Assembly: GCA_947579605.1 (NCBI GenBank)
Contig: OX388329.1
Span: 23,082,299 to 23,146,298 of the forward strand
Direction of reading: 5' to 3'
Length of the DNA: 64,000 nt
Source: Athripsodes cinereus
Lineage: Eukaryota; Arthropoda; Insecta; Trichoptera; Leptoceridae
Below are positions 12,901 to 22,720 of the stretch, in pieces (the first letter of the stretch is position 1; each line of letters begins with the position of its first letter). The notes below the pieces were generated by a model. That model was given only the letters and a program-made list of their open reading frames with translations, ran no database searches and was not told the DNA's origin. Made by a program: the position numbers and the translations under genes.

Positions 12901-13330
12901 AATCAGGACTATACAGTCATAACCTGCAGCAATATATTATTTGTAATAAGTAATCATTATTAGTTAAAACATTACAAATACACAGTACAATTACGTTACC
13001 ATTGAGTAATAATAATAAAAACATGCATTGACAACTATAGGTATTACAAAATTACATACGCACTCAATCCCGTGGAGTCGCCGATAAAGAATAGGTCTTC
13101 CACTTTTCTGCCATTTAACAGTATGAAAAAAAATATGGTGTGATAATTAATGTATTCATGTTTTAATTTAATATTTTTATGGTTTGTATTTTTTGCATTT
13201 AAATGGTGTTGGATTAATCTATGCATATTTGTGTGATGCTTTTTACCAAACATTGTAAGTTCTTTTTTTTTATGTAAAACTCGATGATATTATAATTAGA
13301 TATCTCTTCTTTGTTACTAAATTAGTTTTC
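12901..13330. other. Intergenic DNA, no gene seen
   Basis: Nothing recognisable. Confidence 0.4.
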
Positions 13331-13423
13331 TGTAACGTTGACCATAACTCCTATAAAGGCCTTTCCATCATGCGCTAATCGGAAGAGTTCCTTCACACGC
13401 CTGATTCCAGTCCAGTCTTTTAC
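13331..13423 (-). pseudogene. LINE ORF2 C-terminal relic
   Basis: The minus strand encodes VKDWTGIRRVKELFRLAHDG followed by KAFIGVMVNVT. This is a typical C-terminal tail of a LINE polyprotein. No reverse transcriptase motifs flank it, so the fragment is short and truncated at both sides. Confidence 0.55.
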
Positions 13424-14040
13424 ATGCATAGCCATGAAGCTAATCATCTACCAAGACCAAGTCGTCATTCTACTGTTCCCGTAAATATAAATTGGAGGAT
13501 TTCATATTTAATCCCACGCAAAATAAAATCCAGATGTTAAGTATTAGATACCAGAAACATTTTTTTTTATATAGAAAATATAACTGGGTAATATAGGTAC
13601 CTATTATGTATTGTCTATTATCCAAGTCGCGCACACATTGCGAGTAATTGCTCATACAGCCTGCGGTCTCGTGATGACGCGAATGGAGTAATTTATAACA
13701 GTCAATCAAATCGTTAACAAATTCCTCATCAATCAACCTTCTCCACTTCTTATTCTATGAGTGGGTATTTATTTCACTACTACACTTTTAGTTTTCTGGT
13801 TTTATGTTATATTTACCTACCCTACACAGTTATCGTTTTATCGTTACATTTTATCATATTAACTAAGTATCCACTTACCACCTCATCATTCGCCTTTCAA
13901 CTCTCCTCCCGGGAGCATAGGATAGAAATCAGCTTCTACCATTCAGAGCGTCTTTGCACCAAATGAGTTACCTCCCCCCACAACAGTCTTAACGCTCTGG
14001 TGACATTTTCATAGGAACTGTTTGTAAAAAGGGAAGTCCA
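13424..14040. other. Intergenic DNA, no gene seen
   Basis: Short frames only, none with a domain. Confidence 0.4.
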
Positions 14041-14190
14041 CACTGAGAAAAATACTAACGAAATTTGACAACAAATCGTTGGTAAATTTACCAACGCTTG
14101 TTTGCGAAAAGTTAATATTATAGATTCTTACTAATGAATCGTTTGTATTATCTCTGGTCCTAATCTGATAGTACAGTATTTTTCTCAGTG
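14041..14190. mobile_element. 150-bp MITE with terminal inverted repeats
   Basis: CACTGAGAAAAATACT at 14,041-14,056 is an exact inverted match to AGTATTTTTCTCAGTG at 14,175-14,190. The interior is AT-rich and non-coding, with another small palindrome (TTGGTAAATTTACCAA). GTCCA lies directly left of the element and two bases beyond its right end, a possible target duplication. The superfamily cannot be fixed from so short an element. Confidence 0.75.
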
Positions 14191-15176
14191 CGGTCCATTG
14201 CAACCCCTGTGGAGGAAAAAGCGATGCTAATTTTGGACACCTATCATAAGACATTTACACAACAAGACCCACCCAGACGCACAGCAATATTTGTGACATG
14301 CTCAAACCACCTTAGGTACATCCGAAATTCTCCTAAGACACTTATCTACGATACAATATTTTCAAAGGGAAGCGACCATCATATACCTCAACTACTCCGG
14401 AATAATATATAATAATTATTTTCTTCGTAGAATTGATTTCAGAAGATTTCTATACTGTCAAATAAATAAATAAATATACCTACCAAATAAATAAATATAT
14501 ACCTACTCAATTGAACTTAAATGAAATTTATTCAGTTTAAATTTTCCAATAAATAATAATACGGTATTTGTGTAAAAGGCCTGTAAAAAAGCTTTTTGAG
14601 GAAGCACTTTGATTATCTTAAATGATTTATATTTGATTTTTTTTTTCATCAACAAGCAATTAAAATCTTGTTGACGCTAAGTTCTTCCAAAAGGTGTTAT
14701 AAAGTGTGAAATAAAAGATGAAAGACGCAAAGTTTTCTCCAACAAGAAGTATATAAATAAAAGTTAAGAATTTTATGTAAGTAATTCCGAGAAATCTTAA
14801 TATTTTATAGTACTTCAACTCTTTCTTTTAACGAAATAAGTAAAATGATAAATTAACACTAAATTGTCTAATGTTGAGAAGGTTTCCATGGATAAAATGT
14901 ACTAGTATAATTATTGTTGAGAATGTTTTATACAAATTAAAAAAAGGTATATCTTGCACTGGATATACCTTTTTTATTTTACATATCCAATAAGGTATAT
15001 TGCCTGATTGTACACAATATTACCAATATATTTAAATACATATGCACTATCGTGGCTAATCCTACAAATATGTATCTCGTAGAAAAGCTATAGTGGTTCG
15101 CAAAACAAAAGTAGAACTACCATGTAGGAAGGTCGCGTTGCACGTGTACCTGATTGTAGATGGACGAAAAATGTGA
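14191..15176. other. Intergenic DNA with a small perfect hairpin
   Basis: No gene. At 14,941-14,974 AAAAAGGTATATC and GATATACCTTTTT form a 13-bp stem with the 8-base loop TTGCACTG. It could be the core of a small MITE, but I found no flanking duplications. Confidence 0.5.
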
Positions 15177-15338
15177 TTTTATTTATTTATTAAGCATCAA
15201 CAGTACACTATAGATAACATACTCAATAACAAACAATGTAGTCAAAGAAGGCATCAATACATTGCCCCATTTATAAATGTACATATTATAACAATTTGTA
15301 TTATATCAAAAGCCCATAAGGTTGTCACATTTAAATAT

Positions 15339-15342
15339 ATAT
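15339..15342. repeat. Left target-site duplication of Gypsy element (ATAT)
   Basis: ATAT directly precedes the 5' LTR and the same four bases follow the 3' LTR at 21,739-21,742. Four bases is the usual duplication for Ty3/Gypsy integrases. The AT-rich surroundings make a chance match possible. Confidence 0.65.
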
Positions 15343-15714
15343 TGTTACGTAATCACCATTAGGAGGGTACTTAAGTTTGGAAGTTTAATGAATTTGAATT
15401 TTTATATTATTTTTGGTTATGGAATGTTTGGAAAATAATGACAGGTGGTTGTTTTGGTTTTGATAAAAAGAAAGATCTAGATAGGCTGGAAGAAAGATGT
15501 TATATAATGTGTATATAAGAAATCTGTGTGAACTGTAATAATATGTGACGTATATATAAATAAGAGATGTTGTAATATGTATTTTAAATAAATAATAATT
15601 GTAAATAAATAAAAACGTTTAAATAAATTGTTAATTTTCAAGATGTCATCCTTTTAATTGAATTCAGACTTTATTTTCCCTGACACAAGTTATAGAAAAA
15701 CGATTTACGTTACA
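15343..15714 (+). repeat. 5' LTR of Gypsy element
   Basis: 372 bp, starting TGTTACGTAA and ending TTTACGTTACA (TG...CA, imperfect inverted ends). It matches the 3' LTR at 21,367-21,738 base for base as far as I can read. Promoter-like TATATAAATAAG lies near 15,554 and AATAAATAAT-type polyadenylation signals near 15,587, consistent with the U3-R-U5 layout. Confidence 0.93.
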
Positions 15715-15715
15715 T

Positions 15716-15730
15716 TGGTGTCAGGTGTGG
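15716..15730 (+). other. Primer-binding site of Gypsy element
   Basis: TGGTGTCAGGTGTGG begins two bases after the 5' LTR. TGGTGTCA is complementary to a tRNA ending ...TGACACCA, as expected for minus-strand priming. A leucine tRNA is a plausible primer, but I cannot check this against the host tRNA set. Confidence 0.7.
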
Positions 15731-15782
15731 GGTTGTGAATCAGATATTTAAGTGCTTAGTGGAAATAAAGACTGTGTAAAAT

Positions 15783-18053
15783 ATGTCATCAAAAAAATTA
15801 ACTCTACTTGACTTGAAAGTGGTGGATCTGAAGCGCGAACTAGAAGAAAGAGACGCGGATACATCTGGAACGAAGGGTGTGCTCCAACTTCGACTAAGAA
15901 AGGTGATGGAAGAAGCAGGTGAAGATCCGGAAACATATATCTTCGAGTTGCCTATAACCACCAGTGAGCTTTATAAAGAAATCGAAAAGAAGCTTCAAGA
16001 AAATGCTACAGCTATGAAAGAAGAAATAGAAAGGCTTCGAGAAGATTCTAGAGGAACGAAAGAAGAAATTGAAAGGAAGTTTCAAGAATATTCTGTGTCC
16101 TTTGATGAAAGGATTAGCGAGTTAACAAAGCAGGTGAAAGTTTTGGAGAATCAGGCGCTTTCTTCAACAGCAAGAACGGATTTTGAGCAGAACACAACGG
16201 CGGACACAGAGTTCAAGTGTGTAGAGAGTGGTGCAACTTCAATGGTGGAGCATGTGCGTAGTGATATGCCAACTTTTGATGGAAAGAACTCTTGGGAAGA
16301 GTACTTAACTTTGTTCGAAACAGTAGCTATGATAAATGGCTGGTCGATGACAAGAAAAGCATCAGTATTGAGTATATCTTTACGAGGAGATGCTTTAAGA
16401 GTCCTTCAGATGATTCCGCTTGCGGACAGACAAAACTTTAAATCTTTGGTTGAGAGACTGGAGATGCGATTTGGACAAAAGCATATGGAACAAGTTTATA
16501 GGTCACAGTTGAAGAATCGTGTGCAGAGGCCCAATGAAACTCTACAGGAATTCGAGGCGGATGTAGCGCGTCTAGTGAGATGTGCATACCCTACAGTTTC
16601 TGATGATGTATGTGAAAGTCTTGCAGTAGACAAGTTTTTGGATGGACTACGAGCAAGTGAGACACAACAAGCTATAAAACTGGCTAGACCACAAACTCTT
16701 AGGGATGCTTTAACCCAAGCACTCGAATTTGAAGCTGTAAGACAATCCGTACGAGGTCACGCTCAATCCTGTGTGATGGAAGCTGTACAAGAAAATCAAC
16801 CACTTTCAATAGAAGACGTAGTTAAGAAGGTTTTGGAGGCCTTGAAAGGAAAGAAGAGACAACTACGTTGCTGGGACTGTGGACAAATTGGACACCTGCG
16901 TAATCGGTGTCCAGGAAAACTAAAAAGGGTTGATGGAAAGGTGCAACTGTCGACCCGCATTGCCAATGCCTCGAAGAGATATGCAGATGTTGCGTCGTTC
17001 AGCGGACAAGTCAGCAGCATGTTTATAAATGGCAAAGTAAATGGAAAGAATTTGAAACTTTTGTTGGACACTGGAGCAACAAAGACAATCATGAGACCTG
17101 ATTTAGTTTGCGAAAAAAAACAAATAAAATCAACTAAATGGACATTACGGACGGCAACTGGAGTGTCGGCGTCTGTATGCGGTGAGACAGTTGCCAACTT
17201 TCACATTGGAAGCACCATCTTCGATCATCAGGTGTTGGTGGCTGAGATAGAGGAGGAAGTTATTCTTGGAATGGATGTAATGGCGAAGTATGGATTCAAA
17301 CTGGATCTGAAGAGGCGAACTCTGAAAATTGGGGATGAAGATATTCTTATACAAGAGCATGAAGAATTCGCTACACGTGTGCTTGCGGCAGAAATTGTTA
17401 CTATTCCAAAACAAAGTGAAATGTTAGTACGAGCCTACTTAGATTGTGACATTCCAAATGGACATGTTTTAGTAGTGGAGTCCAACGCTAATACTGAAGC
17501 TGGAAAAGGAGTGTTGATTGCGAGAGTACTGATTCAAGCTAAAAAGGATATTTTGGTCAGGCTAATGAATATCAATGACTATCCAGTGACTATCAAAGAA
17601 GGAGTTTATTTAAGTATGTGTTCATCGGTTTCGTCAGTAACATGTAGAGTGAGCGGTGGCCAAGTTTCTTCAGAGGAGGTACCAAAACACCTTGACGACT
17701 TAGTGAAGGAGGCTTGTAAGGAACTTACCAAGGAACAGAGCAAACAGATTAGATCCTTCATCGCTAGAAATCAGGATGTCTTCGAGAACCCAAGTCAACC
17801 CAAAGGAAGAACAAGTGTTGTTAGTCATCGAATAGACACAGGTGATGCAAGACCCATTCGTCAAGTACCCAGAAGATTACCTTTAGCAAAACGGGCGGAA
17901 GCAGATCAAATTATTCAAGATATGGAACGGGACAAGGTAATAGAACCGTCAAGCAGTCCATGGTGTTCACCTGTAGTGCTGGTTAGGAAGAAGGATGGCT
18001 CAACTCGGTTCTGTGTTGATTTTCGCCAACTTAATAATGTTACTAAGAAGGAC
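15783..18053 (+). pseudogene. Gypsy gag-pol, upstream part (SAP-Gag-PR-RT start)
   Basis: Starts at ATG 15,783 and runs 757 codons to the insertion. Residues ~7-45 resemble a SAP DNA-binding motif (VVDLKRELEERDADTSGTKG). Residues ~60-125 are a heptad-rich coiled coil, and ~155-330 a retrotransposon Gag domain. A zinc knuckle C-x2-C-x4-H-x4-C sits at C363-C376, and the protease motif LLLDTGA has D429 as catalytic aspartate. The reverse transcriptase starts near 680 (SSPWCSPVVLVRKKDG, RFCVDFRQLNN) and is cut after VTKKD at 757. The frame continues into the inserted repeat and stops at its TAG repeats. Gag and pol share one frame, so no frameshift is needed between them. Without the insertion the downstream part is in the same frame. 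Confidence 0.9.
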
Positions 18054-18284
18054 CCACTCTTCTGCGTAAGTTTTCGAGTGTCCTGTAAAAGGCAGGTGTT
18101 CGAAAAAAATAAGACATTTTACATCTTAAATTCAGCGTTGAGGTTTGCCACCCATCCTGAATGTCTTGATTTTACACTGGCACGAAGAGGACAGTTTGTA
18201 TGTTTCTTACATACAGCTGATCTGCTGGCTACCCCACTTGTGGGATATGCCGTGATGGTATAGTAGTAGTAGTAGTAGTAGGAC
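18049..18284 (+). mobile_element. Family A retroelement inserted in Gypsy RT (copy 5)
   Basis: Bases 18,054-18,284 have no counterpart in Gypsy reverse transcriptases. The sequence either side rejoins as KKD|SYPLPRID, a classic Gypsy motif. AGGAC occurs at 18,049-18,053 and again at 18,280-18,284 as a 5-bp target duplication. The insert ends in (TAG)7, a microsatellite tail like that of many non-LTR elements. Its body matches family A copies at 6.4, 50.4 and 55.5 kb. With the duplication it adds 231 bp, a multiple of three, so the frame is kept but seven consecutive TAG stops block it. Confidence 0.85.
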
Positions 18285-21200
18285 AGTTACCCTTTGCCTC
18301 GTATTGATGATACGTTGGACACATTGGCTGGCTGTAAAATCTTTTCAACGTTGGATTTGAAGAGTGGATATTGGCAGGTTGGACTGGAACCTAAGGATAG
18401 AGAGAAAACAGCATTCTCTATTGGAAGTGGATTATGGCAGTTCATTGTTATGCCGTTTGGACTTTGTAACGCTCCGGCTACTTTTGAGCGTTTAATGGAA
18501 AGCGTGCTGAGAGGATTGTCGTGGGAGACCTGTTTAGTGTACCTGGATGACATCATCGTGCTTGGAAAATGTTTTGAGGAGCACTTACGAAATTTGGAAC
18601 AAGTGTTTTCACGATTGAGAGCGGCCAACTTGAAACTCAATGTTAAGAAATGTACATTGTTCCGAAGACAAGTCAACTATCTGGGTCATGTTGTCTCTGA
18701 GGAAGGAGTGGCGGTGGATCCTGAGAAGATTAGAGCTGTTCAAGACTGGCCTACACCTAAAGACAAGCATGAAGTAAGAAGCTTTTTAGGCTTAAGCACT
18801 TACTATCGGCGATTTGTTTTGGGCTTCGCTGATATCGCTAAACCATTGACAAAACTCACAGAAGAAAGTAATGAATTTATATGGGATTCAAAATGCCAAT
18901 GCGCGTTTGAAGAATTGAAGAAGGTATTGATTAATTCCCCGATTCTAAGTTATCCTCGAGCCGAAGGGAATTTTATTCTGGATACGGATGCAAGCAACGT
19001 CGGCATTGGAAGTGTACTATCTCAGGTTCAGGATGGTCAAGAACGCGTAATTGCGTACTTCAGTAAAGTTTTGTCAAGGCCGGAACGCAACTATTGTGTA
19101 ACGCGAAGAGAGTTACTTGCTGTAATCAAGTCAGTTGAGCACTTCCGCAAATACCTATATGGACGGAAATTTCTTTTAAGGACAGATCATTCGGCGCTTG
19201 TATGGCTGTTACGATTCAAGAATCCTGAAGGTCAGGTTGCAAGATGGATAGAAAGATTGCAAGAATATGACTATGATTCTGAGCATCGAGCTGGACTTCG
19301 TCATAAAAATGCTGATGCACTGTCAAGGCGTCCATGTCCAGAGGATTGCCAGCATTGTAATAAAGCGGAGGAAAGGTTCGTCATGATTCGTAGAACTACA
19401 GTCATCGATAATTTTTGGCAAGATGATGAAATTCGAGCGCACCAGTTGGAAGATCCTGACCTTGGACTTTTGATGCAGTGGAAAGAAAATGATCGAAAAC
19501 CTTCATGGGAAGAAATAGCTTCATGTTCACCAAATGTTAAATCATATTGGGCACAATGGCAATCCATAGTTGTGGAAAACGGGTTGTTGAAACGTATTCT
19601 GGAAAGTGAAGATGGAACACAGCAGAAACAACAGCTATTGGTTCCAAGGAAGAGAGTTCCTGATGTCCTTAAGCTGCTTCACGATGATGTGTCTGGTGGA
19701 CACTTGGGAGTTAAAAAGACTACAGAAAAGATTCGTCAGAGATTTTATTGGGTCCGTTACACTGAAGATGTAAAAGATTGGTGTAGAAGATGTGTGACTT
19801 GTGCTACTTCGAACGGACCTCAAAAACAGAGGCGTGCGCCAATGAGACAGTACAATGTAGGTAGTCCATTTGAAAGAATAGCCATCGACATAGCAGGACC
19901 GTTTCCCACAACTGAAAGAGGGAACAAGTATATTTTAGTAGCAATGGACTATTTTAGTAAATGGACAGAAGCCTATGCATTACCAAATCAAGAGGCTACC
20001 ACTGTTGCTGAAATCTTGGTAAGAGAGCTGATAAGTCGTTTTGGAGTACCGTTGGAGCTTCATTCGGATCAAGGAAGAAATTTTGAGTCAGCCGTATTTC
20101 AGCAAGTATGTGAGATATTGGGAATTCGAAAAACGAGAACAACTGCTTTGCATCCACAGTCGGATGGAATGGTGGAGCGAATGAATCGAACATGTGGAAA
20201 ATATCTGTCGAAGGCGGTGTCTGATCATCAGAAGGATTGGGACGAATACATCCACTTGTTCTTATTGGCCTATCGTTCGGCAATTCATGAGACAACGGGA
20301 CAAACACCAGCGAGTGTGATTTTTGGCCGTGAACTACGGTTACCTTGCGACTTGCAGTATGGATCTAAGCCTGGAGAGGATCTTGTTGGAGAAGATTATG
20401 TATCGGAACTTCGAAGAAAGATGAACGACATCCATGAACGTGTGCGGGCTAATATTCAAGTCGCTAGTGACAGGATGAAGGAAAGATATGATGTCAAAGC
20501 TGTGGAAGGAGGGTATCAAGCTGGAGATTTAGTTTGGTTGTTCAATCCTCAACGGAGACGAGGCTATTCACCGAAGCTTCAAAAATCCTGGGAAGGACCG
20601 TACGAGGTGATTAAAAGAATAAATGACGTTATTTATCGAATACGACGAAAATCAAATGGCAAGCCGAGGGTGGTACATTTCAATCGCTTAGCACCGTTTT
20701 TAGGAGACAATAAAAGTGAAGGAAACAACCCGATTGTTCAAGTCTGTAAAGTCTTAAGTGAAGAGAAGAGTTTTGAAGAATTTATGAAGACGCCTCAACG
20801 AAGAATTCATCATGGTGTCACTATCGAAGTTGAGCAAGATCTTTTTGACACTCCAGAGGATTATGTTTTGGCTCATTGCTTGGCTCAGAATGCAAAATTT
20901 ACTAATGGCATAGCCAAAGTTTTCAAGAAGAAGTACGGGATATTGGAAGAGATTAAGGCCAAGAGTTTAAAAATTGGAGAAGCGGTCCATCTACAGCATG
21001 GGGAACGACATATATTTTACATGGTAAATAAAGCAATCCCTGAAGAACAAACAGAGTATGTTCAGATGTGGCACTGTTTACAAAGTTTGCGGGATCAAAT
21101 GTTACAAATGAATCTTACGAAGCTCGGCATACCAAGGATAAGTGGCAATATGGATTGGAAAGTTGTTCGAAATATGATAGAAGAGATCTTCTGTAATACT

Positions 21201-21350
21201 GGAATCAATGTTTTAGTTTGTTGTTTTAATCCAGGGTATAGTGAGAACATCAAGAAGTCTGTACCTTGTTATTTCTTCAAGACTTCACATTGCAGAGAGG
21301 ATTCAGGATGCTCCTATCTTCATCCAGAGAATTCGTTCGGGACGAACTAA
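18285..21350 (+). pseudogene. Gypsy pol, downstream part (RT-RH-IN-macro-CCCH)
   Basis: Residue numbers count from codon 18,294. The RT continues with PLPRIDDTL and the YLDD active site (83-86). RNase H has DTDAS at 230. The integrase has an HHCC-like zinc region near 463-500 and a catalytic triad D532, D592, E628 with the canonical 35-residue D-E spacing, then a GPY/F-type module near 770-800. From 841 to about 978 a macrodomain follows (DLFDTP, LAHCLAQ, GIAKVFKKKYG), closest to TARG1/OARD1 ADP-ribosyl hydrolases. Lys913 and Asp954 align with the human catalytic pair K84/D125, with the same 41-residue gap. Residues 992-1010 form a C-x7-C-x5-C-x3-H zinc finger. The stop is at 21,348. The frame has no initiation codon of its own because the insertion at 18,054 cuts it off. 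Confidence 0.9.
20814..21227 (+). other. Macrodomain region in Gypsy polyprotein
   Basis: Encodes a fold readable as the ADP-ribose-binding macrodomain of the TARG1/OARD1 class. The first strand is GVTIEVEQDLF, the binding loop region LAHCLAQNAKFTNGIAKVF, the strand with the candidate nucleophile HIFYMVNK (Lys913), and the loop PRISGNMD with Asp954. In the family, the lysine attacks ADP-ribose on glutamate-linked targets. The domain sits after the integrase GPY/F module and before the zinc finger, so it would be part of the same polyprotein or a processed C-terminal product. Activity is inferred only from the retained residues. Confidence 0.8.
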
Positions 21351-21351
21351 A

Positions 21352-21366
21352 TTAAGAGGGAGGCAA
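21352..21366 (+). other. Polypurine tract of Gypsy element
   Basis: TTAAGAGGGAGGCAA lies directly before the 3' LTR (TGTTACG at 21,367). It is the expected plus-strand primer. Confidence 0.75.
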
Positions 21367-21738
21367 TGTTACGTAATCACCATTAGGAGGGTACTTAAGT
21401 TTGGAAGTTTAATGAATTTGAATTTTTATATTATTTTTGGTTATGGAATGTTTGGAAAATAATGACAGGTGGTTGTTTTGGTTTTGATAAAAAGAAAGAT
21501 CTAGATAGGCTGGAAGAAAGATGTTATATAATGTGTATATAAGAAATCTGTGTGAACTGTAATAATATGTGACGTATATATAAATAAGAGATGTTGTAAT
21601 ATGTATTTTAAATAAATAATAATTGTAAATAAATAAAAACGTTTAAATAAATTGTTAATTTTCAAGATGTCATCCTTTTAATTGAATTCAGACTTTATTT
21701 TCCCTGACACAAGTTATAGAAAAACGATTTACGTTACA
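21367..21738 (+). repeat. 3' LTR of Gypsy element
   Basis: 372 bp, same ends (TGTTACGTAA ... ACGTTACA) and, by eye, the same sequence as the 5' LTR. The following ATAT completes the target duplication. Confidence 0.93.
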
Positions 21739-22548
21739 ATATAATGAGTTACAATCCATTGGATTGGTCTGCAACGAGTTTGGTTTTTCTTCTCCATTCG
21801 TCTCTATTCTCAGCCAGTCTTTTCAGCTCTACGTATGAGCCACAGTTCATGTCCCTCTTCAGTTGGTCCATATATGCGTCTCTTGGTCGGCCTCTGCTAT
21901 TTGTCCCTTCGGTCTTACCCTCCGCGATGGCGATGAGTAGTCCTGGGTGCCTAATGTTGTGGCCAATCCAGTTAGCTCGTTGTTGGCTGATTATCTTAAG
22001 GAGTTGCATTTTTTCGCCTACCCTGGTTAATACTTCTTCGTTTTCGACGTGCTCCGACCAATGGATCTTAAGCATGCGTCTGTAGCACCACATTTCAAAG
22101 GCCGCCAACCGTCCGCTTTCACTCTTGTTGATGGTCCATGTCTCACAACCATAAAGCAGAATGCTCCATACAAAGGCTTTAGTAAGGTTCTTCCTTACGC
22201 TTAAGTCAATATTTGGGGATTCCAATATCTTCGATTTTTTGTTGAAGGCAATCCTTGCCTGGTTTATTCTGCTTACAATTTCTGTTTTGGAGCGTCCATC
22301 CTGGTTTATTCTGCTGCCCAGGTACACGAATTCACTTACTTGTTTGATGCTCACTCCATTTAAGGCAATGTTCGCAGTCACTTCCTCTTTTCCAACGACC
22401 ATACATTTTGTTTTTTCTTTATTTATTTTCATGTTGTACTTTGACAACAGTATACTTTCCATTTTTCCTAAGGCTTCGTTCAGCTCCATCTCGGAGTCTG
22501 CGAGCAGTGCTATGTCGTCAGCATAATTATGTATCTTATCATGTCGAC
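21739..22548 (-). pseudogene. LINE ORF2 C-terminal half (RT thumb and tail)
   Basis: Reading the minus strand from 22,548, the reverse transcriptase catalytic motif NYADDIALLADS comes first. It is followed by about 245 uninterrupted codons including NKEKTKCMVVGK, FVYLGSRINQDG, LLYGCETWTINK, EMWCYRRMLKI, RANWIGHNIRHP and GRPRDAYMDQLKRDM, the standard order for CR1/Jockey-type LINE ORF2 ends. It is 5' truncated, with no N-terminal RT motifs or endonuclease. The open frame shows the truncated copy is young. It abuts the Gypsy 3' LTR because Gypsy inserted just past its stop. Confidence 0.88.
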
Positions 22549-22554
22549 CTTTTT

Positions 22555-22720
22555 CCCATTTATTTTTACTCCTGTCCAGTTCTTCATTTCTTCTCTCATT
22601 TCTTTCAGTTCTTCATTTCTCAGTTCTTTCTTCTCTTCTCTCTCAGTTCTTCATTTCTTCTCATTTATTCTCATTTTCATTTCTTCTCTCTCAGTTCTTC
22701 ATTTCTTCTCATTTAAATAA
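22555..22720. repeat. TTC/TCAT pyrimidine-rich tandem repeat
   Basis: Degenerate tandem units of the type TCAGTTCTTCATTTCTTCTC, at least four copies, next to the truncated 5' end of the LINE. Low complexity, no coding meaning. Confidence 0.7.

Larger units (their letters stand above)
15343..21738 (+). mobile_element. Full-length Ty3/Gypsy LTR retrotransposon, interrupted
   Basis: A 6.4-kb element bounded by two 372-bp LTRs and a 4-bp duplication. It contains a primer-binding site, a single-frame gag-pol and a polypurine tract. Domain order: SAP-like, coiled coil, Gag, CCHC knuckle, aspartic protease, reverse transcriptase, RNase H, integrase with GPY/F module, macrodomain, CCCH zinc finger. 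No env-like frame is present. Identical LTRs indicate very recent integration. A 231-bp insertion at 18,054 with seven in-frame stops makes this copy non-autonomous. Confidence 0.93.
15177..22548 (-). mobile_element. CR1/Jockey-like LINE fragment split by Gypsy
   Basis: The minus strand from 22,548 to 21,739 carries the end of a LINE ORF2. Its 3' UTR then resumes on the far side of the Gypsy element, from 15,342 to a TAATAAATAAATAAAA tail at about 15,191-15,177. The Gypsy target duplication ATAT marks the join on both sides. Continuity of the LINE across the Gypsy is inferred from the orientation of the tail, the duplication and the similar fragment at 12.7 kb. Confidence 0.65.

Noticed and set aside
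16796..17414. Antisense genes across the Gypsy gag-pol
   Set aside because: Long minus-strand frames here mirror the codon structure of the real plus-strand gag-pol and have no domains.
22408..22720. Phe/Ser-rich small membrane protein
   Set aside because: Translation of the TTC/TCAT tandem repeat and of the antisense of the LINE ORF2.
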